Shown one piece after another: positions 7,439 through 15,685 of a stretch of 15,685 bases of DNA. The stretch is taken from positions 1-15,685 of the forward strand of contig JAABQU010000246.1 in NCBI GenBank assembly GCA_011391285.1, given 5' to 3'. The stretch's first letter is position 1, and the number at the start of each line of letters is the position of its first letter. The translations under genes were made by a program, and so were the position numbers. Under the pieces are notes generated by a model, which worked only from the letters and a program-made list of their open reading frames with translations, ran no database searches and was not told the DNA's origin. The stretch comes from Thiobacillus sp. GTDB lineage: Bacteria > Pseudomonadota > Gammaproteobacteria > Burkholderiales > Thiobacillaceae.

Positions 7439-8935
7439 ATGGAGAACGAAATGTCTGCATTGACGCGTGAAGAAACCGAAGCCCTCATCAAGGAGGTGCT
7501 CGAGGTCTATCCTGAAAAAGCCCAGAAAGACCGGGCCAAGCATCTGGCGGTCAACGACCAGAGCGTTGAACAATCCAAGAAGTGCATTACTTCCAACCGC
7601 AAGTCGCTGCCGGGGGTGATGACCATCCGCGGCTGCGCCTACGCCGGTTCCAAGGGCGTGGTGTGGGGTCCGATCAAGGACATGATCCACATCTCCCACG
7701 GCCCCGTTGGCTGCGGCCAGTATTCCCGCGCCGGTCGCCGCAACTATTACGTCGGCGTCACCGGCGTGAACACCTTCGGCACGATGAACTTCACTTCGGA
7801 CTTCCAGGAAAAGGACATCGTGTTCGGCGGCGACAAGAAGCTCGCCAAGATCATCAACGAGATCGAAGGCCTGTTTCCGCTGCACAAGGGCATCTCGGTG
7901 CAGTCCGAGTGCCCGATCGGCCTGATCGGCGACGACATCGAGGCGGTGTCGAAGAAGGGGGCCGCCGAAATCAACAAGCCGGTGGTGCCGGTGCGCTGCG
8001 AAGGCTTTCGCGGCGTGTCGCAATCGCTCGGCCACCACATCGCCAACGACGCGGTCCGCGACTGGGTCTTTTCGCGTGACGGTAAGGACGTCAAGACCGA
8101 GTTCGTGCCCAGCCCCTACGACGTCTCCATCATCGGCGACTACAACATCGGCGGCGACGCCTGGTCGAGCCGCATCCTGCTCGAGGAGATGGGTCTGCGC
8201 GTGGTCGCCCAGTGGTCCGGCGACGGCACCCTGGCCGAAATCGAGCTCACCCCGAAAGTGAAGCTCAACCTGATCCACTGCTACCGCTCGATGAACTACA
8301 TCGCGCGCCACATGGAAGAGAAGTACAGCATCCCCTGGATTGAGTACAACTTCTTCGGCCCCACCAAAATCGCCGAAAGCTTGCGCGCCATCGCCGCGCA
8401 CTTCGACGACAAGATCAAGGAAGGCGCCGAGCGAGTGATCGCCAAGTACCAGCCGATGGTCGACGCAGTCATCGCCAAGTACCGCACCCGCCTCGAAGGC
8501 AAGCGCGTGATGCTGTATGTCGGCGGTCTGCGTCCGCGCCACGTCATCGGCTCGTACGAGGACCTTGGCATGGAAGTGGTCGGCACCGGCTACGAGTTCG
8601 GCCACAACGACGACTACGACCGCACCATCAAGGAGATGGGCAACGCGACGCTGCTGTACGACGACGTCACCGGCTTCGAGTTCGAGGAGTTCGTGAAGAA
8701 GGTCAAGCCCGACCTGATCGGTTCCGGCATCAAGGAAAAGTACATCTTCCAGAAGATGGGGGTGCCGTTCCGCCAGATGCACTCGTGGGACTACTCCGGG
8801 CCGTATCACGGCTACGACGGTTTCGCCATATTCGCCCGCGATATGGACATGACCATCAACAACCCATGCTGGAAGAGCCTCACCCCGCCCTGGCAGAAGC
8901 AGCCGGAAGTGGAAGCAATCGCTCAAGCCGCGTAA
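7439..8935 (+). CDS. nifD: Nitrogenase molybdenum-iron protein alpha chain
   Basis: NifD binds FeMo-cofactor, where N2 is reduced, and shares the P-cluster with NifK. The 498-aa product shows P-cluster cysteines in [23 protein letters not shown] and [12 protein letters not shown]. The FeMo-co cysteine is in [11 protein letters not shown] and the FeMo-co histidine in [16 protein letters not shown] and LRPRHVIG blocks are also present. The ATG at 7439 has GGAGG five bases upstream. A second in-frame ATG at 7451 would give a protein ([12 protein letters not shown]) closer to the Azotobacter N-terminus, so the start could be either. It is collinear with Azotobacter NifD apart from a two-residue insertion near residue 220. 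It is the second gene of the nifHDK operon. Confidence 0.98.
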   Translation: MENEMSALTREETEALIKEVLEVYPEKAQKDRAKHLAVNDQSVEQSKKCITSNRKSLPGVMTIRGCAYAGSKGVVWGPIKDMIHISHGPVGCGQYSRAGRRNYYVGVTGVNTFGTMNFTSDFQEKDIVFGGDKKLAKIINEIEGLFPLHKGISVQSECPIGLIGDDIEAVSKKGAAEINKPVVPVRCEGFRGVSQSLGHHIANDAVRDWVFSRDGKDVKTEFVPSPYDVSIIGDYNIGGDAWSSRILLEEMGLRVVAQWSGDGTLAEIELTPKVKLNLIHCYRSMNYIARHMEEKYSIPWIEYNFFGPTKIAESLRAIAAHFDDKIKEGAERVIAKYQPMVDAVIAKYRTRLEGKRVMLYVGGLRPRHVIGSYEDLGMEVVGTGYEFGHNDDYDRTIKEMGNATLLYDDVTGFEFEEFVKKVKPDLIGSGIKEKYIFQKMGVPFRQMHSWDYSGPYHGYDGFAIFARDMDMTINNPCWKSLTPPWQKQPEVEAIAQAA

Positions 8936-8941
8936 GGACCC

Positions 8942-8969
8942 CGTCACCCCGGCTGATGCCGGGGTGACG
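8942..8969. repeat. Hairpin repeat copy 2 (nifD-nifK gap)
   Basis: CGTCACCCCGGC (8942-8953) and GCCGGGGTGACG (8958-8969) are perfect 12-bp complementary arms with loop TGAT. It starts six bases after the nifD stop. It belongs to the same family as the copies at 7368 and 11121, with paired changes in the stem that keep it complementary. Confidence 0.75.
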
Positions 8970-8991
8970 AACCCAGATCAACCCATGCCCG

Positions 8992-9008
8992 TGTCCGCAG
9001 ATTGGCGG
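8992..9008 (+). repeat. 17-bp motif upstream of nifK, shared with nifD leader
   Basis: TGTCCGCAGATTGGCGG matches 15 of 17 bases of the copy at 7414-7430 and lies 22 bp after hairpin copy 2, the same layout as before nifD. Confidence 0.6.
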
Positions 9009-9027
9009 CTCGGGCCAGGAGATGAAC

Positions 9028-10596
9028 ATGCAAGCCGTTGAAGACATCAAACCGTCGTACCCCTTGTTTCGCAATGACGATTACAAGGAGATGATCAAGA
9101 ACAAGCAGGCCGCGTTCGAAGAGCGCGCCGATCAGGGCAAGATCGACGAGACTTTCAAGTGGTCGACCACCCTGGAATACCAGGAACTCAATTTCAAGCG
9201 CGAAGCGCTGACCGTCAACCCGGCCAAGGCCTGCCAGCCGCTCGGCGCCGTGCTGTGTGCGCTCGGCTTCGAAAAGACACTGCCCTATGTGCACGGTTCG
9301 CAGGGCTGCGTGGCCTATTTCCGCACCTACTTCAACCGCCACTTCAAGGAGCCGGTCGCCTGCGTGTCCGACTCGATGACCGAAGATGCGGCGGTGTTCG
9401 GCGGCCAGAAGAACATGTATGACGGCCTGGAAAACGCCAAGGCGCTGTACAAGCCCGACATGATCGCGGTGTCCACCACCTGCATGGCGGAAGTGATCGG
9501 CGACGACCTCAACGCGTTCATCGGCAACTCGCGCAAGGAAGGGCACATTCCCCAGGACTACCCGGTGCCGTTCGCCCACACGCCTTCGTTCGTCGGCAGC
9601 CATGTCACCGGCTGGGACAACATGTTCGAAGGCATCGCCCGCTACTTCACGCTGAATAGCATGGAAGGCAAGCAGGTCGGCAGCAACGGCAAGATCAACA
9701 TCGTGCCGGGCTTCGAAACCTACCTGGGCAACTTCCGCGTGATCCATCGCATGCTCGATGAAATGGGCGTGGCGCACAGCATGCTGTCCGATCCGACCGA
9801 AGTGCTCGACACTCCGGCCGACGGATCTTTCCGCATGTATTCCGGCGGCACCACGCAGGACGAAGTGAAGGATGCGCCCAACGCCATCACCACTTTCCTG
9901 ATGCAGCCGATGCAGCTGGAAAAGACAAAGAAGCTGGTCGAAGGCACCTGGAACCAGGAGGTGCCCAAGCTCGACATCCCGATGGGCCTGGAGTGGACCG
10001 ACGAGTGGCTGATGAAAGTGGCGGAAGTCACCGGCAAGCCGATCCCCGCGTCGCTGGTCAAGGAACGCGGCCGTCTGGTCGACATGATGACCGACAGCCA
10101 CACCTGGCTGCACGGCAAGCGCTTTGCGCTGTATGGCGATCCCGACTTCACCATGGGCATGGTCAAGTTCCTGCTGGAAGTGGGCGCCGAGCCAGTGCAT
10201 GTCGTCTGCAACAACGGTTCCAAGAAGTGGGACAAGGCGATGAAGAAGCTGCTGGCGTCCTCGCCCTACGGCGTGAACTGCAAGGCCTACGCCGGCGCCG
10301 ATCTGTGGCACCTGCGCTCGCTGGTGTTCACCGACAAGCCCGACTTCATCATCGGCAACAGCTACGGCAAGTTCATCCAGCGCGACACCCTGCACAAGGG
10401 CAAGGAGTTCGAGGTGCCGCTGATCCGCATGGGCTTCCCGATCTTCGACCGTCACCACCTGCATCGCATGACCACGCTGGGGTACGAGGGCGCCATGTAC
10501 ATGCTCACCACGCTGGTGAACGCCGTGCTGGAGCGTCTGGACGAAGAGACACGCGGCATGGGGACCACTGACTACAACTACGACCTCATTCGCTGA
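9028..10596 (+). CDS. nifK: Nitrogenase molybdenum-iron protein beta chain
   Basis: NifK forms the alpha2-beta2 MoFe protein with NifD and supplies half the P-cluster ligands. The 522-aa product has Cys69 (NPAKACQPLGA), Cys94 (HGSQGCVAYFR) and the third P-cluster cysteine in STTCMAEVIGDDLN. It also has the conserved blocks FAHTPSFVGSHVTGWDNM, GRLVDMMTDSHTWLHGKR and FPIFDRHHLHR. The start is placed at ATG 9028 because AGGAG at 9017-9021 lies six bases ahead. The in-frame ATG at 9022 directly abuts that site. The resulting length and N-terminus (MQAVEDIKPSYPLF) match Azotobacter NifK. The open frame is intact, ending at TGA 10594-10596 and followed by a 7-mer-repeat stem-loop. Confidence 0.98.
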   Translation: MQAVEDIKPSYPLFRNDDYKEMIKNKQAAFEERADQGKIDETFKWSTTLEYQELNFKREALTVNPAKACQPLGAVLCALGFEKTLPYVHGSQGCVAYFRTYFNRHFKEPVACVSDSMTEDAAVFGGQKNMYDGLENAKALYKPDMIAVSTTCMAEVIGDDLNAFIGNSRKEGHIPQDYPVPFAHTPSFVGSHVTGWDNMFEGIARYFTLNSMEGKQVGSNGKINIVPGFETYLGNFRVIHRMLDEMGVAHSMLSDPTEVLDTPADGSFRMYSGGTTQDEVKDAPNAITTFLMQPMQLEKTKKLVEGTWNQEVPKLDIPMGLEWTDEWLMKVAEVTGKPIPASLVKERGRLVDMMTDSHTWLHGKRFALYGDPDFTMGMVKFLLEVGAEPVHVVCNNGSKKWDKAMKKLLASSPYGVNCKAYAGADLWHLRSLVFTDKPDFIIGNSYGKFIQRDTLHKGKEFEVPLIRMGFPIFDRHHLHRMTTLGYEGAMYMLTTLVNAVLERLDEETRGMGTTDYNYDLIR

Positions 10597-10601
10597 GGTG
10601 G

Positions 10602-10664
10602 GCGAGCGGTGAGCGGTGAGCAGTAACCGCACCCTCCGTTCACCGCTTACCGCTTACCGCTCAC
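10602..10664. repeat. Long inverted repeat of tandem 7-mers between nifK and nifT
   Basis: The left arm (10602-10627) holds three tandem heptads GAGCGGT, GAGCGGT and GAGCAGT. The right arm (10638-10664) holds the complementary heptads in the form ACCGCTT, ACCGCTT and ACCGCTC. The arms pair over about 26 bp with few mismatches around a 10-nt loop, giving a large RNA hairpin that starts six bases after the nifK stop and ends beside the nifT ribosome site. Confidence 0.75.
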
Positions 10665-10674
10665 TGGAGCCCAA

Positions 10675-10899
10675 ATGGCCAACATCATGATCCGACGCGG
10701 TGCCGCAGGCGAGTACGTGTTCTACCTGCCCAAGCGCGACCTGGAAGACACCATCACCTCGATGGAATTCGACCAGGCCGACAAGTGGGGCGGGGAGATC
10801 AAGCTCAACAACGGCGGCGCCTATTACGTCGACCCTATGCCCGCGCCGCCCAGGCTGCCGATTTCCGTACGCGCCAGGCGCATGGACGCAGCCGAATGA
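10675..10899 (+). CDS. nifT: NifT/FixU family protein
   Basis: The 74-aa product starts MANIMIRRGAAGEYVFYLPKRDLED and contains the core KWGGEIKLNNGGAYYVDP, typical of NifT/FixU. This small protein is regularly encoded after nifHDK, but its function is not established and mutants in model species fix nitrogen. The ATG at 10675 follows GGAG by five bases. Its ribosome site lies at the foot of the 7-mer stem-loop, so the hairpin could influence its translation. The ferredoxin gene starts 17 bp downstream. Confidence 0.94.
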   Translation: MANIMIRRGAAGEYVFYLPKRDLEDTITSMEFDQADKWGGEIKLNNGGAYYVDPMPAPPRLPISVRARRMDAAE

Positions 10900-10916
10900 A
10901 CTGAAAGGAAAACATC

Positions 10917-11117
10917 ATGGCACTCAAAATCGTTGCCGAACTCTGCACCGCCTGCGCTGACTGCGAACCGGACTGCCCCACCGCATCCATCCGCATCAAG
11001 AAGGGCGTGTACATCATCAACCCGGACACCTGCACCGAATGCGACGGAGACTACGACACGCCGAAATGCGTCCAGCTCTGCCCGATCGACGGCTGCATTA
11101 TTCCGCTGGTGGCTTGA
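10917..11117 (+). CDS. fdxN: 2[4Fe-4S] ferredoxin, nif-associated
   Basis: The 66-aa protein has two clusters of cysteines: Cys10-x2-Cys13-x2-Cys16-x3-Cys20-Pro, and Cys39-x2-Cys42-x8-Cys51-x3-Cys55-Pro. The eight-residue insert between the second and third cysteine of the latter motif is typical of the nif/Allochromatium-type ferredoxins. An extra Cys60 is present. It can carry low-potential electrons to NifH. A ferredoxin at this place, cotranscribed with nifHDK, has been tied to nitrogenase switch-off in Azoarcus BH72, which fits the presence of draT here. The ATG at 10917 follows AAAGGAAAA. A hairpin repeat follows the stop. Confidence 0.95.
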   Translation: MALKIVAELCTACADCEPDCPTASIRIKKGVYIINPDTCTECDGDYDTPKCVQLCPIDGCIIPLVA

Positions 11118-11120
11118 CCC

Positions 11121-11146
11121 GTCATTCCGGCCTGCGCCGGAATGAC
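11121..11146. repeat. Hairpin repeat copy 3 (ferredoxin-nifY gap)
   Basis: GTCATTCCGGC (11121-11131) and GCCGGAATGAC (11136-11146) are perfect 11-bp arms with loop CTGC, four bases after the ferredoxin stop. It has the same core as the copies at 7368 and 8942. The 17-bp motif that follows those two is absent here. Confidence 0.72.
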
Positions 11147-11174
11147 CAACAGGTAATAGACAGGAGCGTGTGAC

Positions 11175-11896
11175 ATGACCACCATCACCCAAGGCGCAGC
11201 ATTGCGCATCGCACTGGCCGCCCGTGTCCTCGAAGGTGTCGACACGCGTGAATTCACGAAGTGGATCGTCAAGAAGCTGAATTTGCCGGTCAACGAGGCC
11301 AAGCTTTCCGGGCTGACCGTCACCGATCTAAAGCAGGCGCTGACGGCCGAGGAAACGCAGGAAACCGCAATCGAAACCGACGTCGATATGGAATCGCTCA
11401 AGCTCGCCGTACGCTATCTGTGGGGCGAAGACGTCAACCTGGACGACGACCTGCCGCTCATCGAATCCTATGCCGACGGCGACATGCCCGGCAGCCTGCG
11501 CGTGGCCGTGGCATCCAACAAAGACGAGAACCTGGACGGCCATTTCGGTTCCGCCCTGCGCTTTCTGATCTATCAGCTCAGCAAGGATGAAATCCGGCTG
11601 GTGGCGGTGCGCCCCACGCTGGAAGCCGATCTGGCCGAGGACAAGAACGCGGCCCGCTCCGCGCTGATCAACGACTGCCAGATCGTCTATGTGCAATCGA
11701 TCGGTGGCCCCGCGGCCGCCAAGGTCGTGCGCGCCGGCGTGCATCCGATGAAATATCCGCAGACCGGCCCGGCGCGCGAAGTCATCGTCCGCCTGCAATC
11801 GATTCTCGATGCGCCGCCGCCGTGGCTGGCGAAGATCCTCGGCGTCGAAGCGCAAAGCCTCGCCAAATTCGCCGAGGAAGAAGAGGAGGTCGACGC

Positions 11897-11900
<4 letters not shown>
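11175..11900 (+). CDS. nifY: NafY/NifY-type FeMo-cofactor carrier protein
   Basis: The 241-aa product has the two-domain plan of NafY/NifY. The N-terminal helical part (about residues 1-100, MTTITQGAALRIALAARVLE...) is followed by a NifX-like cofactor-binding domain starting at SLRVAVASNKDENLDGHFGSA. His123 in DGHFGS corresponds to the NafY histidine known to bind FeMo-co. Such proteins hold FeMo-co or apo-dinitrogenase during insertion. NifY and NafY are not separable here by sequence alone, and the symbol reflects position after nifT. It ends in a Glu-rich tail that also encodes the GAGGAGGT ribosome site of the next gene, whose ATG overlaps the stop. The ATG at 11175 follows AGGAG by eight bases. 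Confidence 0.9.
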
Positions 11901-12981
<1,081 letters not shown>

Positions 12982-12990
12982 TTCCCCGCT

Positions 12991-13665
12991 GTGCTGAGCG
13001 ATACCGACTGGAGCGCGATCCGGCTGACGCTTGAACTGGCGAGCGTCACCACGCTGCTGCTGCTATTCATCGGCACGCCCATCGCCTGGTGGCTGGCGCG
13101 CACCCGCTCGGCATGGAAGGGCGCAGTGGGCGCAGTGGTGGCGCTGCCGATCGTGCTGCCGCCGACGGTGATCGGTTTTTATTTGCTGGTCACGATGGGG
13201 CCAAACGGTCCGGTCGGTCAGTTGACGCAATCGCTCGGGCTCGGCGTGTTGCCGTTTACCTTCGCCGGGCTGGTGGTGGCCTCGGTGTTCTACTCGCTGC
13301 CCTTTGTGGTGCAGCCGCTGCAGAACGCTTTTGAAGCCATCGGTGAGCATCCGCTCGAAGCGGCGGCCACCTTGCGCGCGTCGCCGCTCGACACCTTCTT
13401 TAGCGTGGTGCTGCCGCTGGCGCGGCCCGGCTACCTCACCGCCAGCGTGCTCGGCTTCGCCCACACCGTCGGGGAGTTCGGCGTGGTGCTGATGATCGGC
13501 GGCAACATTCCGGACAAGACGCGTGTGGTGTCGGTGCAGATCTACGATCACGTCGAGGCGCTGGAATACGCGCAGGCGCACTGGCTGGCGGCGGGCATGG
13601 TGGCGTTCTCCTTCGTCGTGCTGCTGCTGCTCTATACCCTGAACCCGACCGGGCGGCGCGCATGA
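12991..13665 (+). CDS. modB: Molybdate ABC transporter permease ModB
   Basis: The 224-aa inner-membrane protein has several hydrophobic segments: around residues 13-37, 45-68, 92-110, 150-172 and 200-216. The permease loop is [25 protein letters not shown] (123-147, the EAA motif that contacts ModC), and [15 protein letters not shown] is typical for ModB. It starts with GTG at 12991, nine bases after the modA stop, without a ribosome site, so translation is probably coupled to modA. Its stop overlaps the modC ATG. Length is standard for the family. Confidence 0.95.
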   Translation: MLSDTDWSAIRLTLELASVTTLLLLFIGTPIAWWLARTRSAWKGAVGAVVALPIVLPPTVIGFYLLVTMGPNGPVGQLTQSLGLGVLPFTFAGLVVASVFYSLPFVVQPLQNAFEAIGEHPLEAAATLRASPLDTFFSVVLPLARPGYLTASVLGFAHTVGEFGVVLMIGGNIPDKTRVVSVQIYDHVEALEYAQAHWLAAGMVAFSFVVLLLLYTLNPTGRRA

Positions 13666-14744
13666 GCGGCGGCAGCGGCATTCGCGCCCGCTTCAAGCTC
13701 GACTATTCAGGCTTCTCGCTCGACGTCGATCTCGACCTGCCCGGCCGCGGCGTCACCGCCCTGTTCGGCCATTCCGGCTCCGGCAAGACCACGCTCTTGC
13801 GCGCGATCGCCGGGCTCGAACACGCGCCCGGCGGCACGCTGTCGGTCAATGGCGACGTCTGGCAGGACGCCACGCTGTTCCGGCCGACGCATCAACGCCC
13901 GCTCGGCTATGTATTCCAGGAAGCCAGCCTGTTTCCGCATTTGAGCGTGCAGGCCAATCTGCAATACGGGCAGAAGCGCGTGCCCATGGCTGAGCGCCGG
14001 GTCTCGCTGGACCAGGCGGTGGCGATGCTCGACATCGGCCATCTGCTGGCCCGCAAACCGGCGCGGCTGTCCGGCGGCGAACGCCAGCGCGTCGGCATCG
14101 CGCGCGCGCTGGCCACCAGCCCGCGCCTGCTGCTGATGGACGAGCCGCTGGCCGCGCTCGATCACGCGCTCAAGCAGGAAATCCTGCCCTACCTCGAACG
14201 GCTGCACGACGAACTCGACATCCCGGTGCTCTACGTCAGCCACGCGCCCGACGAAGTGGCGCGCCTGGCTGATCACATCGTGGTGATGGAAGCGGGCAGG
14301 GCGGTTGCGTCCGGCCCGCTCACCGACACGCTGGCGCGGCTCGACCTGCCGATCAAGCTGGGCGAGGACGCCGGGGTGGTGCTCGATGCCGTGGTGGCGG
14401 CGCGCGACGAAGAATGGCATCTGGCGCACATGGCATTCGCCGGCGGCCGCCTGTGGGTGCGCGACCACGGCCTGCCGGTCGGCCACGCCGCACGCGTGCG
14501 CATCCTCGCCCGCGACGTCAGCCTGGCGCGCGCGCCGATGAGCGGCACCAGCATCCTCAACACGCTACCTGCCATCGTGGTCGACAGCGTCGATGACGCC
14601 CATCCGGCGCTCACCCTGGTCAAGCTGCGCGTCGGCGAATCGCCGCTGCTGGCACGGCTGACCCGGCGCTCCGCGCATGCGCTGGAGATCACGCCCGGGC
14701 AACTGCTTTATGTGCAGATCAAGGCGGTGGCGTTGATTGGGTGA
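13662..14744 (+). CDS. modC: Molybdate ABC transporter ATP-binding protein ModC
   Basis: The 360-aa ATPase shows Walker [10 protein letters not shown] (36-44), Q-loop Gln86 ([11 protein letters not shown]), signature LSGGERQR (136-143), Walker [13 protein letters not shown] (156-167) and H-loop His194. From about residue 290 ([13 protein letters not shown]...) to the end is a C-terminal molybdate-binding (TOBE/Mop) domain, as in the ModC family. The ATG at 13662 overlaps the modB stop as ATGA. It is the last gene of the plus-strand series. No T-rich terminator follows, although several hairpins lie downstream. Confidence 0.96.
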   Translation: MSGGSGIRARFKLDYSGFSLDVDLDLPGRGVTALFGHSGSGKTTLLRAIAGLEHAPGGTLSVNGDVWQDATLFRPTHQRPLGYVFQEASLFPHLSVQANLQYGQKRVPMAERRVSLDQAVAMLDIGHLLARKPARLSGGERQRVGIARALATSPRLLLMDEPLAALDHALKQEILPYLERLHDELDIPVLYVSHAPDEVARLADHIVVMEAGRAVASGPLTDTLARLDLPIKLGEDAGVVLDAVVAARDEEWHLAHMAFAGGRLWVRDHGLPVGHAARVRILARDVSLARAPMSGTSILNTLPAIVVDSVDDAHPALTLVKLRVGESPLLARLTRRSAHALEITPGQLLYVQIKAVALIG

Positions 14745-15019
14745 GGGTGCCGTTGCGCTACATGACCGCGCAAGAGGAACACCACCCACTTTAAGAGCTG
14801 GCACCGGATCGCGAAGGCTCCGGCCAGAAGTTGGACCGCCGCTGTCAGCGGCAGGGCGTTCACTGCCTGCTCCCCGCAAAACGGGCCTGAAGGCAGCATT
14901 GATCGATGGAAGCACGCAAGATGGCGTGATGGTAAAAAATCAGGATCAGAGCAGAGGGCTTCTGCTGTTGTCCTGCTTGCGGAGGGGGCTTCCCGGTCTT
15001 GCCGGGAAGTCTGCTAAGA
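14745..15019. other. Gene-poor gap with a chain of short hairpins
   Basis: No credible gene is seen on either strand. Six short inverted repeats follow one another. (1) CTGG/CCAG plus CCGGA/TCCGG at 14798-14827. (2) GCCGCTG/CAGCGGC at 14838-14852. (3) CTGCCT/AGGCAG with inner CCCG/CGGG at 14863-14896. (4) CACGC/GCGTG at 14913-14928. (5) AGCAGA/TCTGCT at 14950-14966. (6) CTTCCCGG/CCGGGAAG at 14989-15009. The region lies between the convergent ends of modC and the cytochrome gene, so at least the last hairpin may be a terminator. A structured RNA is possible. Confidence 0.5.
14989..15009. terminator. Possible terminator hairpin for tetraheme cytochrome gene
   Basis: CTTCCCGG (14989-14996) pairs with CCGGGAAG (15002-15009) around loop TCTTG. 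It lies 11 bp beyond the stop of the minus-strand cytochrome gene. No T run follows on either strand, so rho-independent action is doubtful. Confidence 0.4.
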
Positions 15020-15457
15020 CTATTGCTTGAGGAACAAGTGCGGCACGTGGCAGCCGGTACAGCTCTTCGGTTTCGACGGGTGGTTGGGTGCGCTCAGCTG
15101 GGCCGTATGGCAGGTGAGGCAGCGGTCCTTGCCCACCACGTAGCCGGTTGCGCCGATACCGGGGTAGTAGCCGGTGAGATTGGGTTTCGGCAGCCCCAGT
15201 TGCGCGGCGGTATGGGTGCCATGGCAGGCGTTGCACTTGACCATGGCGTGGGTCATCAGCGAGCCGGCGTGCTGGGTCACCAGATTGGTGTTGGTTTCAT
15301 GACAGCCGCCGGTGAGGCAGGAATAGCTGTTCTCGATCGCGAAGCTGGTGTCCTCGCCGGGCAAGACACCGCTAGCGGCCCACACCGATGCACTGGTGAG
15401 CAGCAGGCCGGCGAGAAAGAACGTGAAAATCGACGCGAATGTTCTGGATTGCATCAT
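15020..15457 (-). CDS. Periplasmic tetraheme cytochrome c
   Basis: The 145-aa product has a signal peptide (FTFFLAGLLLTSASVWAAS, about residues 11-29) and four heme c attachment motifs: Cys47-x4-Cys52-His53 (CLTGGCH), Cys75-x2-Cys78-His79 (CNACH), Cys113-x2-Cys116-His117 (CLTCH) and Cys133-x2-Cys136-His137 (CTGCH). The first has four residues between the cysteines instead of the usual two, a known but less common variant. Other histidines (for example His63, His70, His126) are candidate distal ligands. It starts 18 bp after the NapA-like gene and is surely cotranscribed, so it probably passes electrons to or from that molybdoenzyme. Tandem ATGs at 15457 and 15454 leave a one-residue ambiguity. 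Confidence 0.9.
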   Translation of the reverse strand: MMQSRTFASIFTFFLAGLLLTSASVWAASGVLPGEDTSFAIENSYSCLTGGCHETNTNLVTQHAGSLMTHAMVKCNACHGTHTAAQLGLPKPNLTGYYPGIGATGYVVGKDRCLTCHTAQLSAPNHPSKPKSCTGCHVPHLFLKQ

Positions 15458-15475
15458 GATGGTTGGGTTCCTTAT

Positions 15476-15685
15476 TTATGCCTTGGCCAGTTTGACGGCG
15501 CAGTGCTTGTAGATGGGCTGGCCGCAATCCTTGTCGACGTAGTTCATGGTCAGCCGGTTGACCGACACCTTGCGGCCGTTGTTTTCCGCCACGTCGATCG
15601 GGTCGAGGTCGCCGAAGTGCATGAGGATGAACACCGCCCCCCGCGCCACCGTGTCGGTGACCCTGGCCCTGACCACAATTTCGCC
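15476..15685 (-). CDS. Molybdopterin oxidoreductase, NapA-like (C-terminal fragment, 5' end outside window)
   Basis: Only the last 69 residues are visible, entering from the right edge as GEIVVRARVTDTVARGAVF. The segment looks like the end of the molybdopterin-dinucleotide binding domain: a basic region, RGAVFILMHF, and a terminal block VNRLTMNYVDKDCGQPIYKHCAVKLAKA, of which KHCAVKLAKA resembles the end of periplasmic nitrate reductase NapA. The exact substrate (nitrate or another oxyanion) cannot be decided from this piece. It is followed 18 bp later by a tetraheme cytochrome c. Its molybdenum need gives a further reason for modABC nearby. Confidence 0.7.
   Translation of the reverse strand, partial: GEIVVRARVTDTVARGAVFILMHFGDLDPIDVAENNGRKVSVNRLTMNYVDKDCGQPIYKHCAVKLAKA

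Noticed and set aside
7406..10632. Long minus-strand open frames opposite nifD (513 codons) and nifK (562 codons)
   Set aside because: They are antisense shadows of highly conserved genes, with His/Val/Asp-rich translations typical of reversed GC-rich codons and no start signals.
14760..14860. Possible c-di-GMP-I (GEMM) riboswitch, suggested by CTCCGGCC near 14817-14824
   Set aside because: Only a short block resembles the motif, the rest of the conserved core and the second stem do not fit, and no plus-strand gene follows.
14708..14915. Small minus-strand open frames between modC and the cytochrome gene
   Set aside because: They overlap the modC C-terminus, lack ribosome sites, and show no recognisable protein features.

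Overview
This window is a nitrogen-fixation (nif) locus from a GC-rich proteobacterium. The organism is most likely a betaproteobacterium of the Azoarcus/Rhodocyclales/Nitrosomonadales kind. I infer this from the gene order nifHDK-nifT-ferredoxin-NafY/NifY, from the LRV iron-sulfur gene near nifE, and from a draT gene divergent from nifH. The species call is inference.

Left half, mostly minus strand. It begins with nifE, whose 3' end runs off the window. Upstream of nifE lies a two-gene unit: an Fe-S leucine-rich-repeat-variant (LRV) protein followed by an unrecognised 321-aa protein. Further upstream is a second two-gene unit: a SIR2-like protein translationally coupled (ATGA) to a bacteriohemerythrin with all seven iron ligands. 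nifE and the LRV unit each have a textbook sigma-54 -24/-12 promoter with a perfect NifA activator site (TGT-N10-ACA). The SIR2 unit has a weaker -24/-12 match. A plus-strand gene for a secreted DUF4399-like protein (5004-5426) follows, and then draT on the minus strand.

Centre and right, plus strand. nifH has a complete sigma-54 control region: the NifA site lies inside draT, a perfect IHF consensus overlaps the draT start codon, and a -24/-12 promoter follows. The predicted transcript begins with a near-palindromic hairpin. The operon then runs nifH, nifD, nifK, nifT, a 2[4Fe-4S] ferredoxin, a NafY/NifY FeMo-cofactor binding protein, a coupled 90-aa unknown, and modABC for molybdate import. 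Four of the longer gaps in this series hold inverted repeats. Three of these belong to one hairpin family, and the fourth is built from tandem 7-mers.

Right edge, minus strand. The last 70 codons of a NapA-like molybdopterin oxidoreductase are followed by a secreted tetraheme cytochrome c. Between modC and this cytochrome is about 275 bp without a convincing gene but with a chain of six short hairpins.

How the parts fit. NifHDK form nitrogenase. NifE serves FeMo-co assembly and NafY/NifY cofactor delivery. The ferredoxin is a probable electron donor or switch-off partner. ModABC supplies molybdenum. DraT can shut off NifH by ADP-ribosylating its conserved arginine. The hemerythrin, SIR2-like, LRV and 321-aa proteins are accessory proteins of unknown role. 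They probably belong to the same regulon, and they are the most promising under-described part of the window.
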